Position numbers and translations under genes: made by a program. From Candidatus Acutalibacter stercorigallinarum (GTDB taxonomy: Bacteria > Bacillota > Clostridia > Oscillospirales > Acutalibacteraceae), in NCBI GenBank assembly GCA_019112625.1, contig DXIW01000051.1:1-63833 (forward strand): a stretch of DNA of 63,833 nucleotides. Reading direction: 5' to 3'. How positions within the stretch are numbered: the first letter of the stretch is position 1; the number at the start of each line of letters is the position of its first letter. Positions 25,069 to 33,348 of the stretch are shown here, one piece after another. Below the pieces are notes generated by a model. The model did no database searches and was not told where the DNA came from. It saw only the letters and a program-made list of their open reading frames with translations.

Positions 25069-26325
25069 CTACAGGAACTGCATGGGGTCTACCCGGGTGC
25101 CGTTCTGGTACACCTCGAAGTGGAGGTGGGGCCCGGTGACGTTGCCGGTGGCGCCCTCATAGCCGATAATCTGGCCCTTCTCCACGTACTGGCCGGCGGA
25201 GACGATGAGGGAGCTCATGTGGGCGTAGCGGGTGGTGTAGGTGCCGTTGTGGTAGATGAGCACGTAGTACCCCCAGGAGTAGCCCCAGCTGTCGTAGTTG
25301 TTGGCCTCGATGACGGTGCCGGACTCCGCCGCCACAATGGCGGTGCCGTAAGGCCCGGCGATGTCCAGGCCTTTGTGGCCGGGATAGCCGTTATACCCAG
25401 CGGAGATGTAGGTGACGCCGGGCAGGGGCCAGCAGGGGTCAAAGCCCGCTACCCCGCCGCCGGTGGTGGGGTAAGAGACGCTGCCGCTGTCGGTGACCGT
25501 GCCGCCGCTGCTGCCGCTGCCGTCGGAGGTGGCGCCGCTCTGCTGCTGCTGTTGCTGCTGGCGCAGCAGCTCCTCCTCATAGGCCTTCTGGGCGGCGATG
25601 GCCTCCTGGACCCGCTGCTCGGCGGCGGCCAGCTCCTCCTCGTTGGCGGCCAGGGCGTTCTCGGTGGCGCCCTGGGCCCCCTGGATCTCCACGATGGCCG
25701 CGGCGTTCTCCTGGTAGAGTTGGTCCAGCTCCTCCTGGTCGCTCTCCAGGCCCTTCTGCAGCTCGGCTACCCGGGCCTTCTCCTCCTCCACCTGGGTGCG
25801 CTCGGCAGAGGTGTCGTCCATGTACTGCTGGAGCTTATCCACCAGCTCCTGGTCCCGCTTGCTCATGGTGTTCAGCAGCTCGGCCCGCAGGGAGAACTCG
25901 CTGAGGCTGTCGGAATCCAGCAAAATCTCCAGGGTGCTGACGGACCCGGCCCGGTACAGGGCCACCACCCGCTGGCGGAACTCCTCGATGGTGCCGGACA
26001 TCTCCTCCTCGGATTTCTCCAGCTTCAGGGTGAGCTCGTTGATGCTCTCGTTGAGCTGGTTGATCTCCTCCCTGGCGGAATCGATCTGCCCCTGCAGGTC
26101 GGCGATCTGGGTCTCCAGGTCCTGCTGTTCCGCCTGCTTGTCCGCCTCCTGCTGCTGCAGGGCGTCCAGCTCGTTCTCCAGCTGCTGGTGTTCCTCCTCC
26201 AGCTGCTGCTTTTCCGTCTCCGCCTCGGTCACGCTGTCGGCCAGGGCCCCGGTGGGCATCATGGCCAGCATGCACAGGGCCATCAGGCCCGTCCCCAACC
26301 GCCGGCGAAAGCTATGTCTCTTCAT
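25069..26325 (-). CDS. Exported coiled-coil peptidoglycan hydrolase with M23 peptidase domain
   Basis: This 418-residue protein has a signal peptide (MKRHSFRRRLGTGLMALCM start, cut near GALADS). A long coiled coil of about 220 residues rich in Glu and Gln follows, then a QQQQQQ and Ser/Gly linker. The C-terminal LytM/M23 domain has GHKGLDIAG (His and Asp zinc ligands) and GPHLHFEVYQNG. The layout is that of EnvC/CwlO-like hydrolases that act in cell separation or elongation, often regulated by FtsEX through the coiled coil. GGAGGAAGAG precedes the ATG. No ftsEX gene is nearby. Confidence 0.9.
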   Translation of the reverse strand: MKRHSFRRRLGTGLMALCMLAMMPTGALADSVTEAETEKQQLEEEHQQLENELDALQQQEADKQAEQQDLETQIADLQGQIDSAREEINQLNESINELTLKLEKSEEEMSGTIEEFRQRVVALYRAGSVSTLEILLDSDSLSEFSLRAELLNTMSKRDQELVDKLQQYMDDTSAERTQVEEEKARVAELQKGLESDQEELDQLYQENAAAIVEIQGAQGATENALAANEEELAAAEQRVQEAIAAQKAYEEELLRQQQQQQQSGATSDGSGSSGGTVTDSGSVSYPTTGGGVAGFDPCWPLPGVTYISAGYNGYPGHKGLDIAGPYGTAIVAAESGTVIEANNYDSWGYSWGYYVLIYHNGTYTTRYAHMSSLIVSAGQYVEKGQIIGYEGATGNVTGPHLHFEVYQNGTRVDPMQFL

Positions 26326-26624
26326 AAAAGCTCTTCCTCCTAACTGCTCTTCCGCGTTTTGCGCCCAGGCCAAAGGCCGCGGCCTGGCGCCCTCTGCTTT
26401 CCAGCAAGGGCTGAAGCTCTCTTATTTTACATAAATCGGTGGTTCCGTGGGGCATTGTACCCCATCTCCCGACGTTTATTTTTCCAAATTAGAATTATTT
26501 TGTAAACTTTGCTTGAAAATAGTGGCACTCCCTCACACAGCTACCACATGTTGGGTTTTTTCAAATTTTCTCCTTCGATTTTACCCCCGCTTTTCAAAAA
26601 ACTTTTTTCCTTACAGAAAGCGCC
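26326..26624. other. AT-rich divergent intergenic region
   Basis: About 300 bases upstream of the M23 gene hold no reading frame of note. The AT-rich part at 26470-26620 is unlike the surrounding DNA and probably carries the promoters of both divergent genes. Confidence 0.5.
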
Positions 26625-26653
26625 TTGCCAAGGGAGACGTTCCGGTGTACCAT
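26625..26653 (+). promoter_or_regulatory. Possible promoter of the flavoprotein gene
   Basis: TTGCCA and TACCAT are separated by 17 bases, 48 bases before the start codon. Confidence 0.5.
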
Positions 26654-26701
26654 AAAAAAGAGCCGGGAAGCCCCGGCAAATCTGAAAACGAGGTGGAAAC
26701 C

Positions 26702-27319
26702 ATGCGCGTATTGCTGCTCAACGGAAGCCCCCGCAGCGGCGGGAACACCGCCGTCGCCCTTTCGGAGATGGAGAAGGTCTTTCACGAGGAAGGCATCGAG
26801 ACCGAGACGATCCAGGTGGGGAACAAGGCCATCCGGGGCTGCGTGGCCTGCGGCTCCTGCGGGGAGAAGGGCAAATGTGTCTTTGACGACTTGGTCAATG
26901 AGGCGGCCCCCAAGTTCGCCGCCGCCGACGGCCTGGTGGTCGCCACGCCGGTATACTACGCCTCCGCAAACGGCACGCTTGTCTCTTTCCTGGACCGGCT
27001 GTTCTACTCCACGCCCTTCGACAAGACCATGAAAGTGGGCGCCGCCGTGGCCGTGGCCCGGCGGGGCGGCGTCTCCGCCACCTATGACGAGCTGAACAAG
27101 TACTTCGCCATCTCCGGCATGCCCATCGCCACGGGCCAGTACTGGAACGCGGTGTACGGCGGGGCCAAGGGGGAATCCGCCCAGGACGCCGAGGGCATGC
27201 AGACCATGCGCACCCTGGCCCGAAACATGGCCTTTCTAATGAAGGCCATCGCCCTGGGGAAGGAGCGGTACGGCCTGCCGGAAAAAGAGCCCTTCCAGCG
27301 CACCAACTTCATCCGGTGA
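26702..27319 (+). CDS. NADPH-dependent FMN reductase/iron-sulfur flavoprotein-like oxidoreductase
   Basis: This 205-residue flavodoxin-fold protein begins with the FMN phosphate loop LLLNGSPRSGGNTAVAL. CVACGSCGEKGKCVFDD follows, the compact cysteine cluster of clostridial iron-sulfur flavoproteins, and then TPVYYASANGTLVSFLDRLF. It likely reduces flavin or quinone-type acceptors. The ATG at 26702 is preceded by GAGGTGG; longer frames upstream lack one. It ends directly at the 3' end of a leftward membrane-protein gene. Confidence 0.9.
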   Translation: MRVLLLNGSPRSGGNTAVALSEMEKVFHEEGIETETIQVGNKAIRGCVACGSCGEKGKCVFDDLVNEAAPKFAAADGLVVATPVYYASANGTLVSFLDRLFYSTPFDKTMKVGAAVAVARRGGVSATYDELNKYFAISGMPIATGQYWNAVYGGAKGESAQDAEGMQTMRTLARNMAFLMKAIALGKERYGLPEKEPFQRTNFIR

Positions 27320-27658
27320 CTATTGCCTGCGGCGATTGCCCCGCTGGTACCGCCGCCCCGGCGGCGCCGTATAGGGGGAGCGCCCCAGCTTGATGGGCCG
27401 CGGCAAAGCCCCGGCCACCGGTACCAGCCTCCGCTTTTTTGGGGGCTTGGGGGGCCGGGCCGCGGTAAGGGCCACCCCAAAGAACCCGGCCCCGATGAGC
27501 CCCCATCCCCAAATACCCGCCGCCCTGCCGGGGGCCTGGGCCGCTTCCGCCCAAAGGGCCGGGCCGGGGGGCCCGGCGGCGGCAGCCATCCCCCCGCACC
27601 CCAACAGCACCAGGCACAGAGCGCCCAGGGCCAGCCGCCCCCGGCGCTTTTTCTTCAT
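27320..27658 (-). CDS. Small basic membrane protein, function unknown
   Basis: This 112-residue protein has an N-terminal hydrophobic segment (LALGALCLVLLGCGGMAAAA, a possible signal or lipobox region), a second one (GIWGWGLIGAGFFGVAL), and a proline- and arginine-rich tail ending in GNRRRQ. It starts two bases after the stop of the previous small gene, with GTGAGG before the ATG. I do not recognise a family. Together with its neighbour it follows spoIIP leftward and may be sporulation-linked, but this is only context. Confidence 0.5.
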   Translation of the reverse strand: MKKKRRGRLALGALCLVLLGCGGMAAAAGPPGPALWAEAAQAPGRAAGIWGWGLIGAGFFGVALTAARPPKPPKKRRLVPVAGALPRPIKLGRSPYTAPPGRRYQRGNRRRQ

Positions 27659-27660
27659 CC

Positions 27661-27945
27661 TCACGGCTCCGCCCCGCCGCCCCGGGGCAGGCAGGCGAAG
27701 TCCCACAAAAAGTTCACCGCCTGGTCCAGGGCGGTGATGTCCACCTCTTCCTCCACCCCGAAGGCCTTCACCGTAAGCTGCGTGGTGCCGTCGGGGAGCC
27801 TGTCCACCGCCAGGGGCGGGGCGGCGTCCCCAAAGCTCAGCCGCCGGCCCTGGTAGTCCACGGCCAAAAGCCCCGTCCCCGCCACCAGCAGGGACAGGGT
27901 GACCCCAAACCCCAGCCAAAACGCGTGGTTGTTCCGTTTGCCCAT
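27661..27945 (-). CDS. Single-pass membrane protein downstream of spoIIP
   Basis: This 94-residue protein has one N-terminal transmembrane helix (FWLGFGVTLSLLVAGTGLL) and a small external domain with paired strands (TTQLTVKAFGVEEEVDITAL). It lies about 50 bases after spoIIP on the same strand. It may be a sporulation-associated membrane protein; the family is not recognised. Confidence 0.6.
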   Translation of the reverse strand: MGKRNNHAFWLGFGVTLSLLVAGTGLLAVDYQGRRLSFGDAAPPLAVDRLPDGTTQLTVKAFGVEEEVDITALDQAVNFLWDFACLPRGGGAEP

Positions 27946-27996
27946 GCGGCCGCCCCCTTTTTCCTTCTGCCCTTAGGGTGGCCCAAAAGCCCGCGG

Positions 27997-29115
27997 TTAC
28001 TCCCCGCTTTGCAAGGTCTCCGCCAGGATCTCCCCCACCAGCCTGCCGGAGTACTTCGCCTCCTCCACGGTGTTCACCTCGGTGCCCACCTCCACCAGCA
28101 GGGAGCCGGTGGTGGCGTTCATGTTGTACTTGCTGTTGGAGAAGCTCAACGGCCGCACCAGGTCCGGGTACAGCCGGGTGGCGGTCTGCTGCAGGCGCAG
28201 AATGAGCCGCAGGTTCTGCCGCCAGTCGGGGAAGTCCCCCCAGCTGCCGTCGGCGTCGCACCCCGCCAGAAACATAATCTGGGCGGCCTTCTTCCCGTCG
28301 ATGACGGCGGTGGGCTTATATTTTGTCCCCGCCTCCGTGGTCATGGAGTCCCGGTGCACGTCGATGGTCACCTGGATACCGGGGTGTTCCGCCAGGTTTT
28401 TCTGCAGCACCTCCCAGGAGCGGGAATAGGAGCCGTTGTAGAGGGTGTCGTTCACCGTGGTGTCGTGGACCGCGCCGATGCCCGCCTCCTCCAACACTTT
28501 TTTGATCTCCTCCCCCACCGCCGCCACGCTCTGGTCCGGGTCCCCGGTGCGGGTCTCCATATCCGTGTAGTAAAACCCGGTGAAGTCCCGGCTGTAGGCC
28601 TCGCTGGTGTGGGTGTGGTAGATGAGCACCTCCACGCTGCCGTCGGATCGCAGGGACACGGGGGAGGGCTCCGCCAGCTCGGCCTCCAGGTCGGTGCCGG
28701 AGTTGGTGGTGTCCTTTACGAAAAAGCCCGCCACCTGGCTGCCCCCCTGGATCAAGGTCTCCTCCACCGGGGCCCAGTCCCGGCCGGGGTCGGGGGTGGG
28801 GGCGGCCAGCTGGGGCAGCACGTTCTCGTGGAAGGGCACGATGCCGTCGTCGGGGAGAGGGGCCTGCGCCTCCTCGGGGGTGGGGCTGGGGCTGGGCGAC
28901 GCCCCTGCCGGGGCGGCCTCCTCCCCCAACCCGGCGGCGAAGAGCAGCGCCTGGGCCCCCTGGGCCCTGGCCCAGTCCCCCACCCGGAGGGCGCCGCACC
29001 ACAGGCACAGCGCCGCGCAGCCCAGCATCACCGCCCGCTTGGCGAACCGCCGCAGTTTTGGGGCCAATTTTCTCCCTCCTTTCCTGGGTTTTTGTCCGCC
29101 CGGCAGGGGATTCAA
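27997..29115 (-). CDS. spoIIP: Stage II sporulation protein P
   Basis: This 372-residue protein is the amidase/endopeptidase of the DMP complex that thins septal peptidoglycan and drives engulfment. It has an N-terminal transmembrane helix, a proline- and serine-rich linker, then the SpoIIP domain with VEVLIYHTHTSEAYS, IQVTIDVHRDS and GSLLVEVGTEVNT, which carry the conserved His and Glu of the catalytic site. It shows that the organism is or recently was a spore former. Usual partner genes (gpr, spoIID, spoIIM) are not adjacent. Confidence 0.95.
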   Translation of the reverse strand: MNPLPGGQKPRKGGRKLAPKLRRFAKRAVMLGCAALCLWCGALRVGDWARAQGAQALLFAAGLGEEAAPAGASPSPSPTPEEAQAPLPDDGIVPFHENVLPQLAAPTPDPGRDWAPVEETLIQGGSQVAGFFVKDTTNSGTDLEAELAEPSPVSLRSDGSVEVLIYHTHTSEAYSRDFTGFYYTDMETRTGDPDQSVAAVGEEIKKVLEEAGIGAVHDTTVNDTLYNGSYSRSWEVLQKNLAEHPGIQVTIDVHRDSMTTEAGTKYKPTAVIDGKKAAQIMFLAGCDADGSWGDFPDWRQNLRLILRLQQTATRLYPDLVRPLSFSNSKYNMNATTGSLLVEVGTEVNTVEEAKYSGRLVGEILAETLQSGE

Positions 29116-29136
29116 AAAAAATTAACAAATCCTCCC

Positions 29137-29165
29137 TTGCAGGACCGGCTATATTTTTGTATAAT
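29137..29165 (+). promoter_or_regulatory. Promoter of citrate synthase
   Basis: TTGCAG and TATAAT are 17 bases apart, about 76 bases before the start codon. Confidence 0.7.
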
Positions 29166-29241
29166 ATGTTTTATACCTAACAATGCGAGACGGAAGAAAC
29201 GTGATCTTCTGGCGAAACGATGAGAGAAAGGAGTTATGCAC

Positions 29242-30591
29242 ATGTCTATCTATTCGGAGATCCGCCCCGAGGTACGGGACCTGGCCAGCCTGTGCGAGGC
29301 CAACAGCAAGATCGACCCGGAGCTCTACGTAAAGTACGACGTAAAGCGCGGCCTGCGGGACTTGAACGGCAAGGGCGTGCTCACCGGCCTGACCAACATT
29401 TCCGAGATCATCTCCAGTAAGACCGTGGACGGCAAGAGCGTCCCCTGCGAGGGCGAGCTCTACTACCGGGGCTACAGCGTGGAGGAGCTCATCCGCCGCC
29501 AGCCCAAAGAGGACCACTTCGGCTTCGAGCGCACCGCCTACCTGCTGCTCTTCGGCGACCTGCCGGAGCAGGAGCGCTTCCGGGAGTTCTGCGAGCTTCT
29601 GTCCTTCTACCGCACCCTGCCCACCAGCTTCGTGCGGGACATCATTATGAAGGCCCCCAGCGGCGACATGATGAACACCCTGGCCCGCAGCGTGCTCACC
29701 CTCTATTCCTATGACGAGGCGGCGGAAGATATTTCTGTGCCCAACGTGCTGCGGCAGTGCATCCAGCTCATCGCCCTGTTCCCCCTGCTGTCGGTGTACG
29801 GCTACCAGGCCTACCGCCACTACCACGACGGCCAGAGCCTCTTCATCCACCAGCCGGACCCCCAGCTCTCCACCGCGGAGAACATCCTGCGCATCCTGCG
29901 GCCCGACTGCCAGTACACCGAGCTGGAGGCCCGGGTGCTGGACATCGCCCTGATTTTGCACGCCGACCACGGCGGCGGCAACAACTCCACCTTTACCACC
30001 CACGTGGTCACCTCCTCGGGCACCGACACCTACTCCGCCATCGCCGCGGCCCTGGGCTCCCTGAAAGGCCCCAAGCACGGCGGCGCCAACATCAAGGTGG
30101 TGAAGATGTTCGAGGACATCAAGTCCCACGTAAAGGACTGGAACGACGAGGAGGAGCTCTCCGCCTATTTGAAAAAGCTGCTGCACAAGGAGGCCTTCGA
30201 CAAGTCCGGCCTCATCTACGGCATGGGCCACGCGGTGTACTCCCTCTCCGACCCCCGCGCCAAGATCATGGCCCAGTTCGTGGAGCGGCTCTCCGCCGCC
30301 AAGGGCCGCAGCCAGGAGTTCCAGCTCTACTCCAACGTGGAGCGCCTGGCCATGGAGCTCATCGCCGGGGAGCGGAAGATCTACAAGGGCGTCTCCGCCA
30401 ACGTGGACTTCTACAGCGGGTTCATCTACAGTATGCTGGACCTGCCCCTGGAGCTTTATACCCCCATCTTCGCCATCGCCCGCATCGCGGGCTGGAGCGC
30501 CCACCGCATCGAGGAGCTCATCGGCGGCGGCAAGATCATCCGCCCCGCCTACATGGCCGTCCAGCCCCATCGGGAGTTTCCGGAGGGCTAA
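29242..30591 (+). CDS. Citrate (Si)-synthase, bacterial type with N-terminal extension
   Basis: This enzyme of about 449 residues condenses oxaloacetate and acetyl-CoA. The catalytic parts are LILHADHGGGNNSTF (His), IYGMGHAVYSLSDPRA (His) and ANVDFYSGFIYSMLDLP (Asp). GPKHGGANIKVVKM is the usual CoA-site segment. The second ATG (29242) is preferred because GAAAGGAG lies eight bases before it; the ATG at 29236 is too close. In an anaerobe without an obvious full TCA cycle here it likely serves glutamate synthesis. The end of the gene, including the stop, is repeated about 93 bases downstream. Confidence 0.95.
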   Translation: MSIYSEIRPEVRDLASLCEANSKIDPELYVKYDVKRGLRDLNGKGVLTGLTNISEIISSKTVDGKSVPCEGELYYRGYSVEELIRRQPKEDHFGFERTAYLLLFGDLPEQERFREFCELLSFYRTLPTSFVRDIIMKAPSGDMMNTLARSVLTLYSYDEAAEDISVPNVLRQCIQLIALFPLLSVYGYQAYRHYHDGQSLFIHQPDPQLSTAENILRILRPDCQYTELEARVLDIALILHADHGGGNNSTFTTHVVTSSGTDTYSAIAAALGSLKGPKHGGANIKVVKMFEDIKSHVKDWNDEEELSAYLKKLLHKEAFDKSGLIYGMGHAVYSLSDPRAKIMAQFVERLSAAKGRSQEFQLYSNVERLAMELIAGERKIYKGVSANVDFYSGFIYSMLDLPLELYTPIFAIARIAGWSAHRIEELIGGGKIIRPAYMAVQPHREFPEG

Positions 30592-30693
30592 CGGCAGCCT
30601 AACGCTGGGTGGTGATCGGACCGTTCTTTCCTCCCACGCAAAAGCAGGTGGGGCTTCCCCACACGGGAGTTCCCGGAGGGCTAACGGCGGCCT
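30571..30693 (+). repeat. Duplicated 3' end of the citrate synthase gene
   Basis: Thirty bases at 30571-30600, covering the last codons and the stop, recur at 30664-30693 with two differences. The 63 bases between show no coding pattern. Confidence 0.7.
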
Positions 30694-30722
30694 GGCCCCC
30701 AAAAACGCCAGAAACAGAAAAA

Positions 30723-30758
30723 GGGACTGCTGCAATGCTGCAGCAGTCCCTCTTTTTT
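30723..30758 (+). terminator. Terminator of citrate synthase
   Basis: GGGACTGCTGCA and TGCAGCAGTCCC form a twelve base-pair stem with a four-base loop, followed by TCTTTTTT. Confidence 0.9.
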
Positions 30759-30793
30759 GGTTTTCAGGACGCAAAAACCCAAAGCGCCGGGCC

Positions 30794-31615
30794 TTACCAG
30801 CCCTGGCTCTTCAGGTACTCCCGGCTGAGGGTGATGGCCTCCATGGGGGTGCGGCCGTTGGACTGGTCCTGCTCCACCACCACCCACTGGGCGCCGGCCT
30901 CCACGGAAGCCTCCAGAATGGGGGGGAAGTCCTGGTCGCCATGGCCCACAGGGCGGAACTCAAAGACGCCGTGGCTCTCCTCTTTCTCCACCTCGGTGCC
31001 GATGAGCTCGTACATGTTGGCGGGCTTGCCCTCCTTGTGGAAGTCCTTCAGGTGCACCACAGGGGAGCGGCCGGTGTACTTCTTCACGTAAGCGGCGGGG
31101 TCCTCGCCGGCTACCTTCACCCAGCAGGTGTCCACCTCGGTCTGGAGGATGTCGGCAGGGATGGTGTCGTAGATGTAGTCCAGGGCGTAGCGGCCGTCGG
31201 GCATCTTCACAAACTCAAAGTCGTGGTTGTGGTACAGCAGCTGGATTCCCTGGGCCTTGCAGGCCTTGCCGATCTCCTCGAAGAGCTTTACGTTGCCCTC
31301 GAATTTGGGGGTGCCAGGGCGGTCCTCCTCCATCAGGTAGGGGATGGCGATAAACTTCACGCCGATCTCCACATACTTCTGGATGGTGCCGGCCATGTCG
31401 GCCACCAGCTCCTGGAAGGGCACGTGGGCGGACAGGGCCACCAGGCCCGCGTCCTCAATGGCGGCCTTCACGGCGCTGGGCTCCAGGCCGTACAGGCCGG
31501 CCAGCTCCACGCCCTCGTAGCCGATCTCCTTGATCTTTTTCATGGTGCCGGCAAAATCTTTTTCCGCGTCGTCCCGCACAGAATAGACCTGAACGGCAAC
31601 AGGCAGAGTTTTCAT
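30794..31615 (-). CDS. Sugar phosphate isomerase/epimerase-like TIM barrel
   Basis: This 273-residue protein belongs to the xylose-isomerase-like TIM barrels: AVQVYSVRDDAEKDF, YEGVELAGLYG, LLYHNHDFEF and ILQTEVDTCWVK, with VVHLKDFHKEGK and FRPVGHGDQDF, provide the metal-binding His, Glu and Asp residues. Members isomerise or epimerise keto sugars or act in inositol pathways; the substrate is open. GGAGGGAC precedes the ATG and a promoter with 17-base spacing lies upstream. It forms a single-gene unit. Confidence 0.9.
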   Translation of the reverse strand: MKTLPVAVQVYSVRDDAEKDFAGTMKKIKEIGYEGVELAGLYGLEPSAVKAAIEDAGLVALSAHVPFQELVADMAGTIQKYVEIGVKFIAIPYLMEEDRPGTPKFEGNVKLFEEIGKACKAQGIQLLYHNHDFEFVKMPDGRYALDYIYDTIPADILQTEVDTCWVKVAGEDPAAYVKKYTGRSPVVHLKDFHKEGKPANMYELIGTEVEKEESHGVFEFRPVGHGDQDFPPILEASVEAGAQWVVVEQDQSNGRTPMEAITLSREYLKSQGW

Positions 31616-31652
31616 AAAGCGTCCCTCCTGGTAGGATGAATTTTCTGCCCCC

Positions 31653-31681
31653 ATCATAGCGCAAAATAGGCAAAATTACAA
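31653..31681 (-). promoter_or_regulatory. Promoter of the sugar isomerase-like gene
   Basis: On the minus strand TTGTAA and TATGAT are separated by 17 bases. Confidence 0.6.
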
Positions 31682-31797
31682 GTACCCTGCAGGAAAAAAC
31701 CGGCATGCCCGCACATTTTTTCTCCCAACCCCTTACCGGCGGGCGCCCCCGCCCGTCTAATGGGTGTAAGCCCTGGCCCCGCCCGGCAGGGAAAGCC

Positions 31798-31826
31798 TTG
31801 AAAAGAGAGGGGGTTTGTGTTACAGT
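31798..31826 (+). promoter_or_regulatory. Possible promoter of murT
   Basis: TTGAAA and TACAGT are separated by 17 bases and lie about 120 bases upstream of the start codon. Confidence 0.5.
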
Positions 31827-31907
31827 ATGCACAGGCTGTATCACGCTGTCCACCGCACATGGAACAATCTATGGGTCGCGGCCATCTGCCGCGGCTCCAA
31901 GGCGGAC

Positions 31908-31931
31908 AGAAAGAAAGAAAGAAAGAAAGAA
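31908..31931 (+). repeat. AGAA microsatellite in the murT leader
   Basis: Six perfect AGAA units are followed by AGAGAAG, ending ten bases before the murT start codon. The tract is purine-rich and includes or abuts the ribosome site, so a change in unit number would alter its spacing. Confidence 0.85.
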
Positions 31932-31947
31932 AGAGAAGTTGAGAGTT

Positions 31948-33348
31948 ATGAAAAGGAACCTGCGGTTCTATTTTGCCCTGTTTTTTGCCAAGGGCACAGC
32001 CCTGGTATTAAAACTCATCGGGAGGAAGGGCACCTCCATGCCCGGGTCGTGGGCCATTATTCTGTGCCCCGACTTTTTAGGCCGGATGCCCCGGCCCAAG
32101 CGGGTCATCGGTATTACCGGCACCAACGGCAAAACCACCGTGGCCAACCTGGTAGAGGACGCCCTGGCCCACTGCGGCTACGACTTTGTGTGCAACCGCT
32201 CGGGCACCAACGTGGCCACGGGGGTGGCCTCCAGCCTCATCGCCAACTCCACCTTTTTCGGCAAGCCCAAAAAAGACCTGGCGGTGTTCGAGCTGGACGA
32301 GCGCAGCTCCCCCCGCATCCTGCCCTACCTCAAGCCCGACCTGATCCTGTGCACCAATATCTTCCGGGACTCCTACAAGCGCAACGCCCACATGGAGTTC
32401 ATCGTGGACATCTTGAACCAATATATCCCCGACAGCACCCGGCTGGTCTTAAACGCCGACGACCTGGTGTGCGCGGGGCTGAAACCCCAGAACCAGCGGG
32501 TGTACTTCAGCATTGACAAGCAGCCCGGGGAGCTGGCGGAGTGCCACAACATCGTCCGGGACATCACCACCTGTCCCCAGTGCGGCGCCAAGCTCCAGTG
32601 GGATTTCGTCCGCTACCACCACATCGGCCGGGCGTCCTGCCCCCGGTGCGGGTTTTCCTCCCCCCAGGCCCAGTACCGGGTGCTCTCCTTCGACCCGGCG
32701 AACAGCCGGATGCGGGTGCTCCTCCCCGATGGGGAGCGGGAGTTCCCCCTGCCCAACCAGAGCACCATCAACGTGTACAACACCCTCTCCGCCATCGCCA
32801 TGCTCTGCGAGTTCGGCCTCTCCGGGGAGCAGGTGGCCCGGGCCATGGATCAGCTGTCCATCAGCCAGACCCGCTACAGCGAGGAGGAGATAAAGGGCCG
32901 CAAGGTCATCCTGCACCTGGCCAAGGGCCAGAACCCCATCGCCTGTTCCCGTGCCTTTGAGAACGTCCGGGACTACCCCGGCACAAAGGCGGTCATCCTG
33001 TTTCTGGACGACTACTTCGACGCCGCCCACAGCGTGGAGAACACCGCCTGGTACTACGACACGGATTTCGAGTTCCTAAACGACCCCAGCGTGGTGCAGA
33101 TCGTGGCCGCCGGGGCCCGCCACTGGGACGTGTACCTGCGGCTGCTCCTGGCCGGGGTGCCGGAGGAGAAGATCGACCACCTGCCCCAGGTGGAGGAGGC
33201 CGCCTCGGCCTTGAAGCCCGGCCTGGCGGACAGCACCTTTATCCTCTACGACGTGTACACCATCGGCCTGGCGGAGCGCACCCGGGACCGGGTGAAGGAG
33301 CGGCTGGCCCAGGCCCCGGCAAAGGAGGGAGAAGCCCATGAAGATTGA
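31948..33348 (+). CDS. murT: Lipid II isoglutaminyl synthase, MurT subunit
   Basis: This 466-residue protein is a Mur-ligase relative that with GatD amidates the D-glutamate of lipid II. It has a short hydrophobic N-terminus, the ATP loop VIGITGTNGKTT (about 53-64), FELDERSSPRILPYL, a four-cysteine zinc ribbon (CPQCGAKL and CPRCGFS) that is specific to MurT, and a C-terminal Mur ligase domain. The ATG at 31948 gives the standard MurT start MKRNLRFYFA. The stop overlaps the next gene by eleven bases, as in the usual murT-gatD pair. Confidence 0.94.
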   Translation: MKRNLRFYFALFFAKGTALVLKLIGRKGTSMPGSWAIILCPDFLGRMPRPKRVIGITGTNGKTTVANLVEDALAHCGYDFVCNRSGTNVATGVASSLIANSTFFGKPKKDLAVFELDERSSPRILPYLKPDLILCTNIFRDSYKRNAHMEFIVDILNQYIPDSTRLVLNADDLVCAGLKPQNQRVYFSIDKQPGELAECHNIVRDITTCPQCGAKLQWDFVRYHHIGRASCPRCGFSSPQAQYRVLSFDPANSRMRVLLPDGEREFPLPNQSTINVYNTLSAIAMLCEFGLSGEQVARAMDQLSISQTRYSEEEIKGRKVILHLAKGQNPIACSRAFENVRDYPGTKAVILFLDDYFDAAHSVENTAWYYDTDFEFLNDPSVVQIVAAGARHWDVYLRLLLAGVPEEKIDHLPQVEEAASALKPGLADSTFILYDVYTIGLAERTRDRVKERLAQAPAKEGEAHED

